From Tetmemena sp. SeJ-2015 (lineage: Eukaryota > Ciliophora > Spirotrichea > Sporadotrichida > Oxytrichidae), in contig JAJKFJ010022763.1 in assembly GCA_027382625.1 (NCBI GenBank), positions 1 to 64,000 on the forward strand: a stretch of DNA of 64,000 nucleotides, in the 5' to 3' direction. Positions within the stretch are counted from its first letter, which is position 1. Every line of letters begins with the position of its first letter. Shown here one piece after another: positions 22,110 to 32,510 of the stretch. The notes beneath the pieces were generated by a model. That model did not search any database. It saw nothing but the letters and a program-made list of their open reading frames with translations, and was not told where the DNA came from. The position numbers and the translations under genes are program-made.

Positions 22110-24486
22110 ATTTTAGATTATTTTCTTTTTAATTTTTAATAAATCAAGTAAGAATTGATTGTAAAATGAGAGAGTGGTTTTTCCTGCTCCCTAATTTAGA
22201 AGCGTGCTACTTATTATTTATCTATTTCACTTTAATAAACATCTCTATCGATAAGTTAGTCTACCTCTCGAAGCAAATCCCTGAGCTCTTAGGATTGAAG
22301 CTCTGTGATTCCTCTATATAGCTTCCCTTCTGACCCTTTTATAAGAGTGTTCAAAGTATCTTCATGAATAATTTATAAAAACAGGGATATAATTATATTT
22401 AATTTCCTTGATTGACCTTTTGTTCGCAAGAATCTCTTCTATAATCCTATCAACAGATAGCCTGAGCTTGAGCTTATTCTATTACTGAAGATAGTAATGA
22501 GAGGCATTTTGAATTAGTGATTCCTATTTAGTGGGTGAAGATTAAGCAATTGATTGCGAGCGTGTTCCCTTTGCTTACTAATGCTTTTTCTTCTAAATGT
22601 CATTTTATAAAGGATCAGCTGCTATAAAGGATACGTTTACACTTGCTTGCTCACCAATTGTCGTATGAACCATCTAGCCACCTTTTGTGTGTTGAGACTT
22701 GCTTCTTTTCTAATTCTATAGAAACTGAAAAATTATGAAAATTATTTATAGCACATGAGCAACTAAGTGAGAGAAATTGAAGCCTTCAAGAAAGAGATAG
22801 TCATTTGGTTGCATGAACTCTCTGCACTTGCAGTGCTGGCAGTAGTTGCAATTCCCACATAACTCCTTTACAAATCCCTCATAGTTAGAGCCGTTATGCT
22901 TTTCCTTCTAACCAAGAGCGAAACTGTTGTCCAAAGACTTGTTCAATGATTGATTATTTGGCTAAGTTAGGTAATACATGTTGGCTTAGGCTGAATCTTA
23001 AGAGTGATCTCTGGTTTTATTAAGAGTCTTATCCAGGTTTAATTTTAAAGGGAGTTGATTTAGAGTATTATCACCTACGCTTTATGGATTTGGATTCAAG
23101 TTACTTGTCAAACTTAAAAACAAAGTAATCCATTCTCATACTGCTAGTTTCCTTTTTTAGAGAGAATAAGAATGGCATGATATTTTGTGTAGATGCTGAT
23201 TTTCCAAGACTGACTCTATCTAAGTTGATGGATTTCACATTTGGTTGAAGAAGGTTCTTTTGCTTTAGCAGCTCAGTCAATCGATCCTATGATGAATCTC
23301 GACCCCCTTTCAAGGTAAGATTTGGTTATGTTCTCTAAGAGTAGAGAGGCTACATGAGCGACTGCTATCTTATATCTTAAATTATGGATCCTCCTCGAGC
23401 AGTCATTATGTTTTTGAAAAAATCACCTGAGAATTCCTCTTTCTTTTTGAGCTTGAAAAATTTACTAGACTCGGAACCTCTTCCAGTCAAGCTAGAGATG
23501 TTGTGCATTTGGTTGAGAGACTATAACGAATAGTTGTTGATCTAACTGTTCTCTAGGCTTGCCATATGCGATATCTTCTGTCCTTTAAATTAACTATAAT
23601 TAATTAAAACCTTGGTTTGGGAGAATCATGTTATCTCCTCCATTTTGAAGGCCGGGCATTTAGACACCTGAAGGATGAATTTATCCCTCTTGCTACTGGT
23701 AATTCCATTTCTATCTGGTCATTAGCTCTTCTATAGTTGAGTGAGGGGTGTGCTTGGTGATCTAAGGCAATTGGAAATTTTTGAGACTTTACACTCTTGG
23801 CATCTTCTCTTAAGGCAGAGTTTGGGACATGTATATTTATTATAAGAGAAGTAATTAAAATCACATTTTACTAACATCAGTTGCCTTTAATCAATGATGC
23901 TAGCTAATCGATTAGAATCTGCAATTTCTATTCCACCTGCAGTACCATGTGAAGAAGATAAGGAGTTAACAGCACTTGCAGTTGCTTCCTTCTAGCCAGG
24001 TGCAAGTCTGCTGGTCTTACCAAGGATAGCTATTTAGCGACGGTTACTGCTGATACTTGGATTTTAACTCTTTTAATTTTGAAGAGAAAGTTAAGAGGTA
24101 GAAGCTGCACCGTTCATTAAGTTTGAATTAGAGGTGCCTTGCTTTTAAATGGCCAGCCCAATTTAAATTTATGATGAGGATGTCGCTTAGGCATTTACTT
24201 GCTGCTATTATATGATGTCGGTTCTTTTTCTTTCCCACTACATTAAAAATTACTTAGATAGTCTAAAAATTCGCTTTATAAAATAACTTGCGACACTTCA
24301 CAAGCTTTCACAATCTTTAGTTCTACTTACACTTGATAAATTGCCATGATTATCGTCCTAAGAACTTATACCATGAAGGTTTAATAAGACAACATCACTT
24401 TAGTTCGATATTTGAGTGGTTAGTATTTGCTATTAGCCTAATTCTTCCTAGTTAGGTGATTACTGGAGTTACTAAGATTCTTCCAT
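22110..24486 (-). CDS. Gln/Ser-rich protein with Cys cluster
   Basis: Starts at ATG 24486 (MEESQQLQQS). The first exon ends near 24350 at GTAAGTAGA, and coding resumes after TAG near 24240. Long clean UAR=Gln frames follow: about 24240-23900, 23830-23580, 23510-23080 and 23090-22390, joined by probable introns or single-base shifts. The most informative segment (near 22850-22810) is ELCGNCNYCQHCKCREF, five Cys spaced C-x2-C-x2-C-x2-C-x-C, suggestive of a small metal-binding knot. It is followed by a charged coiled-coil-like region (LSVDRIIEEILANKRSIKEI, near 22440). Family not recognised. The 3' end is uncertain because no UGA is met before 21.9 kb in one frame. Confidence 0.55.
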
Positions 24487-24633
24487 TTTATTATTATTAA
24501 AGATTGCATTGAGGGAGAATGAGCTTATTTAATTCTTCTTTGTTTAGATAATAGAAATCTTTTTTCATGGCTTTATAGAGTTATTGATTGGAATTAATGG
24601 TATTTAAATTATATATATAATTGAAAAGAAAAT

Positions 24634-25827
24634 ATGCTGATATAGCAGCACCTTATTCACTAGTTCAGAGCTTCTGCAAGCTCTGGGCTTTCACAGCTAT
24701 AGTAAGCCACTTGCCGTGCTTTCTCTGTGAGGGCACTTGGAACGCTTAAAACCACACCTGGAGTCATCCCCCCTTACAACACAAATAAGTATCAATTGGA
24801 GAAGCAGATGCTCTTCTTTGCCAATCCAAAGTCTCAGGAAAAGCACTAGACAGTCAAGCCTAGAACCGTTCAAGACATTAAAAAAATTCAAAACTTTGTG
24901 AAGGAGCAAAGAAGTGAGCCAGGAAAATCTCTCAACGAGTCTATTAAATCCATGGCTCGCAGAGGATGAGTCATTCAATGAATTCATCAAGAACTTTAAA
25001 GAACGCAATGAGCAGGGCTGGTCAAACATTATCGATCTCACGCAAGAGCAACAAGAGAATCGACTTTTGGAGAAGACTCCTGAGCATCGCAAGAGTGAAA
25101 TGATTATGCTTGAGGAGTTCCGCCGAAGGAAGAATCTCAACCGATATTTCGACTTGCTTGGTGAAGAGCACAAGCAGGATTCTAAGAAATTCATGTAGAA
25201 TGATGCTCTCTTCGATATGAGTGAGGAGGCAGTCACAGACGGTATGAGATATGCCACTTCAGGCCCTCATAGATTCTTCACTCCAAGCGCTGAGGAGTGC
25301 TTTGACCCCAAGGATTTCACAGTGCTCTTCATGGACTCTGATACAGTCACTAACGTCACCAAGCTGAACAGAACTCAGCACAGAAGAGTGTTGCTCTTTA
25401 TTGGAAACGGTAATGGACTAATTTCATACGGAATGGGTAAAGCTCTAGACTATCAACAGGCCTACGAAAATGCTTTCAAAACTCTAAGAAACAACCTCAT
25501 CCTCATTCCAATTAGTGTATTGATTTGATAGATGAAATGAAATTAGTTAGCTGAACACATCGCCTTTGGTATTGAAGGGCAGACATAATGATTACAGAAT
25601 CAAAATCTATCCCCAGAGACATTCCAACTATTCTTTAAAATTAAAGATTAGATAGTGTTGATTAATAAAGATAGAAAATATATTGGGGTGATCCATATCT
25701 CCACAAAATGCTTATGCTTGCTGGCTTTTATCACTGTAGATTTGTGGTAAAGAGCAGAAAGCGTGATCCTTACTCTATGACTTATGCCTTTGTTATAAGC
25801 AGTCGCAAAGAATATGTCTCTCGATGA
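24634..25827 (+). CDS. Mitochondrial small-subunit ribosomal protein uS5m
   Basis: ATG 24634 is followed by a basic, Ser/Ala-rich presequence. The N-terminal S5 domain signature is VLLFIGNGNGLISYGMGKAL (near 25393-25452). Further S5-type segments follow: GRHNDYRIKIYPQRHSNY (near 25575-25635) and, at the C-terminus, YWGDPYLHKMLMLAGFYHCRF then KSRKRDPYSMTYAF (near 25680-25795), ending at TGA 25825-25827. These features fit uS5 of mitochondrial ribosomes, which decodes in the small subunit. The coding frame changes near 24915, 25530-25550 and 25640. Because both sides are well conserved these are probably single-base errors or very small introns or IESs. A divergent minus-strand gene starts 148 bp upstream, so the shared gap holds both promoters. 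Confidence 0.85.
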
Positions 25828-26197
25828 CATTTCTCAGTTTATTTATTCTGTTTATGGATACTAATTTAATATATTTTTAAGTTAAGAGGAATTAAAACTC
25901 ATTAGACAACTTTCGGAAATCCCACAACCACCAGTACTCTCAAGTCCAACTTCTTCATTTGATCATAAAGAGGGCAAGATTAATCCACTCTACTCAAAAG
26001 AATTCATTTTATGGCTATTTTTTTTATAAAGAAGTGATGAATATGGAATTTTAGAAGGAATTAAAGAGCAAACTTTATATCTATTTAAATACTAATTCAG
26101 CCTCAAACTTAAATCATAAATTTATATACCAGTTAATCCATTCTCTTTCTTTCCTTTGTAAATCTAGAATTCTTTCTTTTTCCTTTCATCTTGACTC

Positions 26198-26774
26198 TCA
26201 AACTTCGTACTTGACTCTGGGGCAAGCCAAAAATATCTGAGATAGATCCTATTTATCGATAGTTAACGTTTTTTAAATGTGTCTTAGAGGTAATCGGCAA
26301 TAATTTACTTACGGTTGAGAGTTGGTAGCCTAGAATCTCAGATTGGCAACCGATGCAGCAGAGATATTTCATATCTCCAATAATGCCATGCACTTCAATA
26401 TTTTCAATGTTATCTATGGAATCCAGAGCCCAATAGGTGTTGATGTTGTCGTACTCTCTCATGTGATTCTTAATTAAGTCAACCTATACCACACAATATT
26501 AGAAAATTTTCAGTGAGATATTTTAACATAAAAAAAGAATTGTTTAAGTCAAAAAATTATGAGAATGGAGGATTGTATGATACAATTAGGATAAGTAAAT
26601 ATGGGACAAGTTACATACATATTTGGCAATTTTAACAGCACGACCTTGTCTCACGAGAATCTTTTTGCAAAATGTGCAAACTAGGTGGCGCTCATTCCTT
26701 TGACCAAGAGTTAGGTCATCATGTTCTTTTTTAGATAGAGAAAAATTCTCATGAGTTTCAGGAATTTTGTACAT
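26198..26774 (-). CDS. Mss4/Dss4-like Rab guanine-nucleotide factor, three exons
   Basis: Exons 26774-26619, 26483-26313 and 26248-26198 join in phase 0 to give 125 residues, the usual size of Mss4/RABIF/Dss4. The zinc ligands are at the expected places: C33-TF-C36 in HLVCTFCKKILVRQGRA, and C95-IG-C98 in KYLCCIGCQSEILGYQ. The segment YWALDSIDNIENIEV matches the 'WWxVxDMxxFENI' core, and the protein ends RVKYEV. These proteins bind nucleotide-free Rab GTPases and act as weak exchange factors or chaperones in vesicle traffic. Introns 26618-26484 and 26312-26249 have GTATGT/GTAAGT donors and TAG acceptors. The gene is fully intact. An upstream in-frame Met at 26816 would add 14 residues. Confidence 0.9.
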
Positions 26775-27023
26775 TTTTCCTTCTAATTTATTTTTAAATA
26801 TATTTTCTACTTTCAATACTTCATTTCATTTAATCATAATAAGAAGATAATTTCAAGCTTCCGAATATAAATATATAGAACATAATCGAAAGTAATTTAG
26901 CGTGCGGACTAAATTAAATTCAAGATAGAATTAATTGATTTTTCGTTTTGGCTTCTCCTTTGTAGAAGAATATTAGTAGTCAAAGATGATAGCAATTCAG
27001 AAAAATAAATTTAATCTTAAAAA

Positions 27024-27303
27024 TGCAAAGGTTTTTAGATAATTTATTACATGATTGGACACCTCTAAAAAATTAGCGACTTCCCAACAGCAAAAATTAA
27101 TTAGACTAGTGTGGGTAATAAATTATGCATTTCCAAAATTAAGAAGACCTATGATCGTTCTTCTTCTAATGGAAGCACTTTTAATAACTTTTATCTTCAG
27201 ACTTATATATTTACATTCCCACTACTCTATTCGTTTCCTGAACTTTGAGCCAATTATTGATAACTTTAATCTGAAAGAAAAATAATTTAAATATTGTAAT
27301 TGA
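27024..27303 (+). CDS. Small putative membrane protein
   Basis: ATG 27024 starts a short hydrophilic segment (MQRFLDNLLHDWTPL). With a one-base shift near 27065 the frame continues through a Gln-rich stretch, a Lys/Arg cluster (KLRRP) and one strongly hydrophobic segment (MIVLLLMEALLITFIF, near 27150-27200). It ends at TGA 27301-27303. One transmembrane helix with a basic residue in front suggests a small single-pass membrane protein. No family was recognised, and the required frameshift lowers confidence. It lies between the divergent Mss4-like gene and MUS81. Confidence 0.4.
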
Positions 27304-27444
27304 AGGTATAGAAAGTTGAATGAAAAGAATATTTTTTTGACTTTTAAGATATCTAAATTATAATGAGTAAGGGTTACTTACTGTTTTAGTTTAAATTCCA
27401 AATTTAAATCGAAAATAAGTTAAATTTAAATCTACAAAAATTTA

Positions 27445-30400
27445 ATGGCACATTTTTACAAACGAGGCGGCAGGGGTGGCTACTATAATCATCAGCGTAA
27501 CCAGTCAAATGGAAATGCAAATCACCATTCTCACTCTGTCGCAAATACAAAGCCTAAGAAAGTTTACAAGATTTCAAAATAAGCTGCTAATCAAATGAAC
27601 TAGTACTATCTTGAGGGATTTACTAAACTGAAAAAGGACTGCGATTTGAGATAGATTAGCAACTTATCACTTTCTTACAAGCGAATCATCTCTGCTCTTT
27701 CAAAGTATCCACTTCCAATACTCTGCGGAGGGCAGACACTTCAGTTAGAGGGAGTCGGAAATGTACTGGCGACTAGATTTAACGACATGATCTAATAGTA
27801 GAAAGAAAGAGTATGAGGATGGCGTTTTTCAAGATGGAACTGCTGAAATAGTAGCGCAAATCGATATCGAAAGATGCTCGTACCTTCGCAGGTCTAGTAA
27901 TACCAGAAAGTGATATAGATATAGTCGGAGAGATGAGTCTTGTTGAATATTTGATAAAGAGAGATGGAATAATCTATCGGATAAATAATGGCAAAGGAGG
28001 AACCTGAAGATTTGGGATAGCCTGACAAAAAGCGTAAGTTTAGCGAAATCAGTAATAGCCAGGCATTGGGTGCTGAAGAAGCGAAGAAGAAGAAGTTTGG
28101 AGGAGCAGATGCTTCTACCTTTTTAGACGTAGGTTCTGTATCTTGGTCTATGCTCATATCTATTCTCTTTTTGGCTTTGCATGATGATCGAAAGACCTAC
28201 TGTATTACTTTCGCCTCAATAAAGGATATGCTTGAAGTGCTCAAAGCAGAGTTTGGAGACTTTATGCCTTTCGAAACCGACGCTCGCATGCTAGAATAAT
28301 TCGCAAAGAGTGACTTGTAGAGATTTAGAGAAAATTAGTTCATTGATGTCGTGGAGAGCACAATGCAGAAAGAGCCAACTGAGTGGAAGTTCACTATAAC
28401 AGAAAAGGGCAAAAACAAAGCCAGAAATCTTTGTAAAGCTGTTGGATTGCAGATTCAGATAGAGACAGATCTAGAAAATCCAAACAAGAACAAGATTACG
28501 ATAAACATGTACGATAAGGACTTGATGCCAGTAGTAGATAATCTCTACATGCTTGATGGAACGCAGATGCATCAAATGAAACTTGAAGGAGGCATGATTT
28601 ATGGATCAAACAAGAATTAGATATTCGACTCCTATGTTCAACAAATTGAAAATGAGATGGATTGGCTGCTCATGAAATTAGGTGGCTCGGGTGCTTAACC
28701 TAATCGATATACCGATGTAAATACTGGAGACAGGCCAGACAATTGCTGAATTGCAAGGGTGGAATTCCTTGAAGAAAGAATCTGACCCTCAAAATTAAAG
28801 CATCTTTGCTCAGCTTATGGAGATGGGTAATAGAGATGAAGATGATGAGGATGAGCTTGAAAATGAAGGAGAGAACGATATCATCATGGGAGATCAACCG
28901 TTTGATCAAAATGAAGATCCTAATTAGGATAGCATACTCTCGAAAGATTTGATGAATATGATCATAAGCGACCTCAGCCTCCAAGATTCAAATTCTTTGC
29001 CTTACTAGTTGAAAAATAAAGCCACTAATGAAAATATCTAAGATTCTAAATAGTTGCAATAAACTCAAAGCTTTACTCAACTTAATACTTTTAGTTTCAA
29101 TCAGCAGCTCTAAGCTCCAAAGCAATAAACTTTTGACTCAAAAGGAGGCTTGAAAAATCAAAAAGATATCTTGAGAAAGCTCAATCAACAAGAACTAGAA
29201 TTAACAAGTGAGGTTGTCCTGTATGTTGATAACCGTGAGAAGAAAAACTAGCGAGATGGAAACTATTTATTTGAAAGATTACAAAGCACTGGCGTTAATT
29301 GCGAACTCAAGACTCTACCACTAGGTGATTTTATTTGGGTCTTGAGGGTTAGGAATCCAAACATCACTCCTATAGAAGATGAAGAGTTCATAGAGGATGA
29401 TGCTAACTAAGGAGCAAATAAAAAATCTAAGAAAGCAGGGGCTGCAGTAAGCAAGAAAACTAAGAAGAAGCAAGATGCCTAGAAGGCTTATGTAGACTAT
29501 GTTCTTGATTTCATCTGTGAAAGAAAGACTGCAGATGATCTAGCTGCCTCTATTCTCGATGGTAGATACGATGAATAGAAATTCAGATTAAAGAATAGTG
29601 AAATCAATAATGTGATATATTTGGTGGAGGGGAAGCCTAGTCAATTTTGTAAAATTCCTCTGCAAGTTTTAAACAAGGCTCAAATCCATACCTAGATATT
29701 CCACGGCTTTAATGTACTAAGGATAGCTACTATATAAGAATCACTTAAATGGCTAACTGATATGACTAGGGAAATAAAGCAACAGATCGCAGCGATAAAA
29801 TAAAACTAGAAAAACTTTGAGAATAATATAAAGGATAAGTTGATCGATTTCAAACATTTCCAAAACGAAAGTGGCAAAAATTCGAATCTAGATGTTTAGC
29901 ATATATTCTCTAGATAACTTAGGACAATCAAAGGTTTGGGAACTGATCATGTTTCCACGATTTCTCGAGTTTTCAAAACTCCCTACTTGCTGTATTAATC
30001 TTTTAAGCGCTGCTTACAAGATGAGAAGAGGTGTTTGAACTTATTTAATGCAGGAAAGATGGAGCTAATGAGGAGTGAGTATATGTATCGTTAAGGTATC
30101 ACAAGCTCTGATCAGTTTATTACAGTGGATGAAAATGGACCCTCAATTCCTAAAAAGATAGACGACTCAGACGTGATCAATCTGCAGAATGTTATAAATG
30201 CAGCAGATCCTAAGTTATTTAACAGAGTCTTGAAATAGTTCGAAAAAGACTTTGGAGTTAAAATGAGAAAGATAAATAAGAACCAGAGTGAAAATATCTA
30301 TCACATCTTCTTCAGCACAAGCTATAAATATAGAAGAAACTCTGGCGGAAATGGATTTGCTGGGAATGGGACGAAAAATAAGAAAGGAGGAGCTGCAACT

Positions 30401-30445
30401 TTTAATTAAGATGATGAAATGGCTTTTGAAGAGGATATGGAATGA
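27445..30445 (+). CDS. MUS81: MUS81 structure-specific endonuclease subunit
   Basis: ATG 27445 to TGA 30443-30445, about 1,000 codons. After a Gly/Arg N-terminus comes the helix-hairpin-helix-like segment (YKRIISALSKYPLPILCGG, near 27680), then a winged-helix region (SWSMLISILFLAL near 28140; WKFTITEKGKNKARNLCKA near 28385). An acidic/Gln-rich linker follows. The XPF-type nuclease core has EVVLYVDNREKKNQ (near 29215), LPLGDFIWV (near 29320) and CERKTADDLAASILDGRYDEQ (near 29515), i.e. the GDx(n)ERKx3D catalytic set. A C-terminal HhH-like region (TIKGLGTDHVSTISRVFKTP, near 29920) completes the protein. MUS81 with EME1/EME2 cleaves branched DNA in recombination and meiosis. Frame breaks near 27812 (possible intron) and 28720 are the only lesions. 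An insertion between GDF and ERK is rich in Lys/Ala. Confidence 0.93.
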
Positions 30446-30459
30446 TGGAATTTTAATTT

Positions 30460-32124
30460 TCAAATTATTTGTTTAACTTTGTATAAAATGAGTTAATCAT
30501 AATTATTTTCTTCCTATTTTAAGAATTTCACCTAAAATGTCTGCATTAGACCTCTGTCTCAAATCTGAGGAACCCATTCTTTCTGAAGACTATCTCATTA
30601 CCTATCTTATAGCATCTTTCCCACTTTAGAATCGATGTCTGTGGGTTATACTACCTATCATATCCATTCTTGGATCTAATTTCCTAATTTCAGCCAAGTT
30701 TCTATTTAAGACTTAAAAATTCTCTCTAATCTTCTAGCTCCTAGGATCGACAAACATCTAAACTCTTCTTTTACTCTGCTCCCTTATCTTTTAAATTTCA
30801 TTTTTCAAAAGCTGCTGTTCCAAGTCAGCATCATATTTATGTCTCCACTCTTTATCTACTTGAGTAGCTACTTGCTTCTCTATTTGTTCAATCAAATGAT
30901 CAGATCTACTCTTTGATCGTAAATGAGGAGGGAGATATCGTTGCATATTCTGAAGCATAGCATGGCTCTAAGTATTCAAATTAGTAATAGGCTGCTGCTA
31001 TTAGCCATCTACAACTATGAATGAGTTTTTAATTCTTACCCTGATTTAAGTCCGGTTGGGATATGTTTCTCCTCATTCCAAAGCCACTAGATCTTCTTCC
31101 TTCGACAGCAGTTTAAACTCGAGAGTTAACGCTAGATCTAAAAGGAAACTTAGAGCCACTCATCAGCTCATCCTCATTATTGTCGCTTAAATACTCATTC
31201 AAGAGCATGCATTTCTGCTAAAAGAAGTCTGTAATATTTCTCTCCTTTGTTATCTCTCTGACCGGATTAAACTTGGTGTCTTTAACATATTCAGAGAGTA
31301 GGATTCCTTCGACATTAGGAGCTATTTATTAATCAGGAGGATAGAATCTCTAACTTCCTAAAATGCTGACTCCAAACTTTTATTCATTCCCTAATTTAGC
31401 CTATGATTATGAAGGGTTAAGAGTGGTTACATTTACTGATCCTAGAACACTTTATCTCTTAGAATTTAGTTAGGCAGTTGAGGCCACTCTTCTCAAGGCT
31501 CTTTAAGTTTAAGCGCCCAAGTAAGTCCCATCAAAATTTAGCTGCTGTTATTAGGAGTTTCCATTATTATTTGCTTGAACTATTTAACTTTGATTAACAC
31601 CTCTGTTTTAACTAGTAGTCTAAGGTTGAATTTGAGTTACAAAAGCTGAGCTTTAAAAATTAGAGTTAACTTCTTAGCCGTTTAACTGCTAAGCGCTATT
31701 TCCATTTAGAGTGTTTTTCTTAGTTTGGCTTTCTAAAAGTTTCTCTCTTGTTTGAGGAACTGCGGTTTCTATCAAAGAAAGCGGCTGTTAATTAACTTAT
31801 CTTTTAAGTTAAAATAGGAAATAGATTTTTAACCTTTTACTAATCCTTGAGTACTTCGAAAAGTTTAGCTCCATGTTTAACTCTCAATTTTCTATTAGCG
31901 CTGCTCATCATGAAGAATTGCAGTTCCTGTGCTTCGAGTCTCCTCTTTTCAGTGAAGTGTTGGCGCTTTTTCATAGTTTTCTCTATATTTTGCTTCTTCA
32001 TTTTCTTGTACTTGTAATACTCTGAATTAACTTATTCTCCTTTTTTATTATAATTCCATTTATTTTTTTAAAGAGTTGAAATTGCTTTGATAATTTAAAA
32101 AGAGTTATATTTTAAACTTGCCAT
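30460..32124 (-). CDS. Unknown basic, helical protein
   Basis: ATG 32124 (MASLKYNSFQ) to TGA 30462-30460, with UAR=Gln. The N-terminus is Lys/Arg-rich and helical (KTMKKRQHFTEKRRLEAQEL, near 32000). The middle is low-complexity N/S/Q. The C-terminal half is again charged and helical (QIEKQVATQVDKEW near 30890; KNEIQKIREQSKRR near 30800) with RENF and Asp-Pro turns. No domain identified. It ends 14 bp from the stop of MUS81, tail to tail. Frame continuity from 31800 to 31660 and from 30960 to 30460 is good; the middle has one or two uncertain joins. Confidence 0.6.
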
Positions 32125-32510
32125 ATTTATAATAAATTAGGGCATAATTAAAATAGGAAAAATTTGATAACCGAAATGGCTGACAATACTTTATTTATAT
32201 TGTTGGCTTACATAATGATGAATGATAGATATCTTATAATCATTCTCATTTTCTTACTTTAAAATCTTGAGAAGAGAAGGTTTATAAGATTACTTTAAAG
32301 AAAGTTGAAGTAAGAAAATCCCCATTTATTTTTATAATTAATTAAAGATCCTTAATGTTTTTATTATATTTATTTATATAAATAGTGTAACCTTGAAAAG
32401 TAGAACATAAGCAATTTAAAATAAGATTCCTCCTTCTTTTAACAATATTTAAGGTATCCTTTTTAATCTATTATTTCATCAAAGTAATCTATTACATTTG
32501 ATCTATAGAA
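32125..32510. other. Intergenic, divergent promoter region
   Basis: AT-rich, no sustained Gln-code frame on either strand. It separates the start of the minus-strand gene (32124) from ATG 32511 of the plus-strand gene, so both promoters should be here. No clear motif beyond poly-A/T tracts. Confidence 0.5.

Noticed and set aside
24697..25257. 186-codon minus-strand frame opposite uS5m
   Set aside because: The plus strand encodes clearly conserved uS5m motifs; the minus frame is a Ser/Leu-rich shadow.
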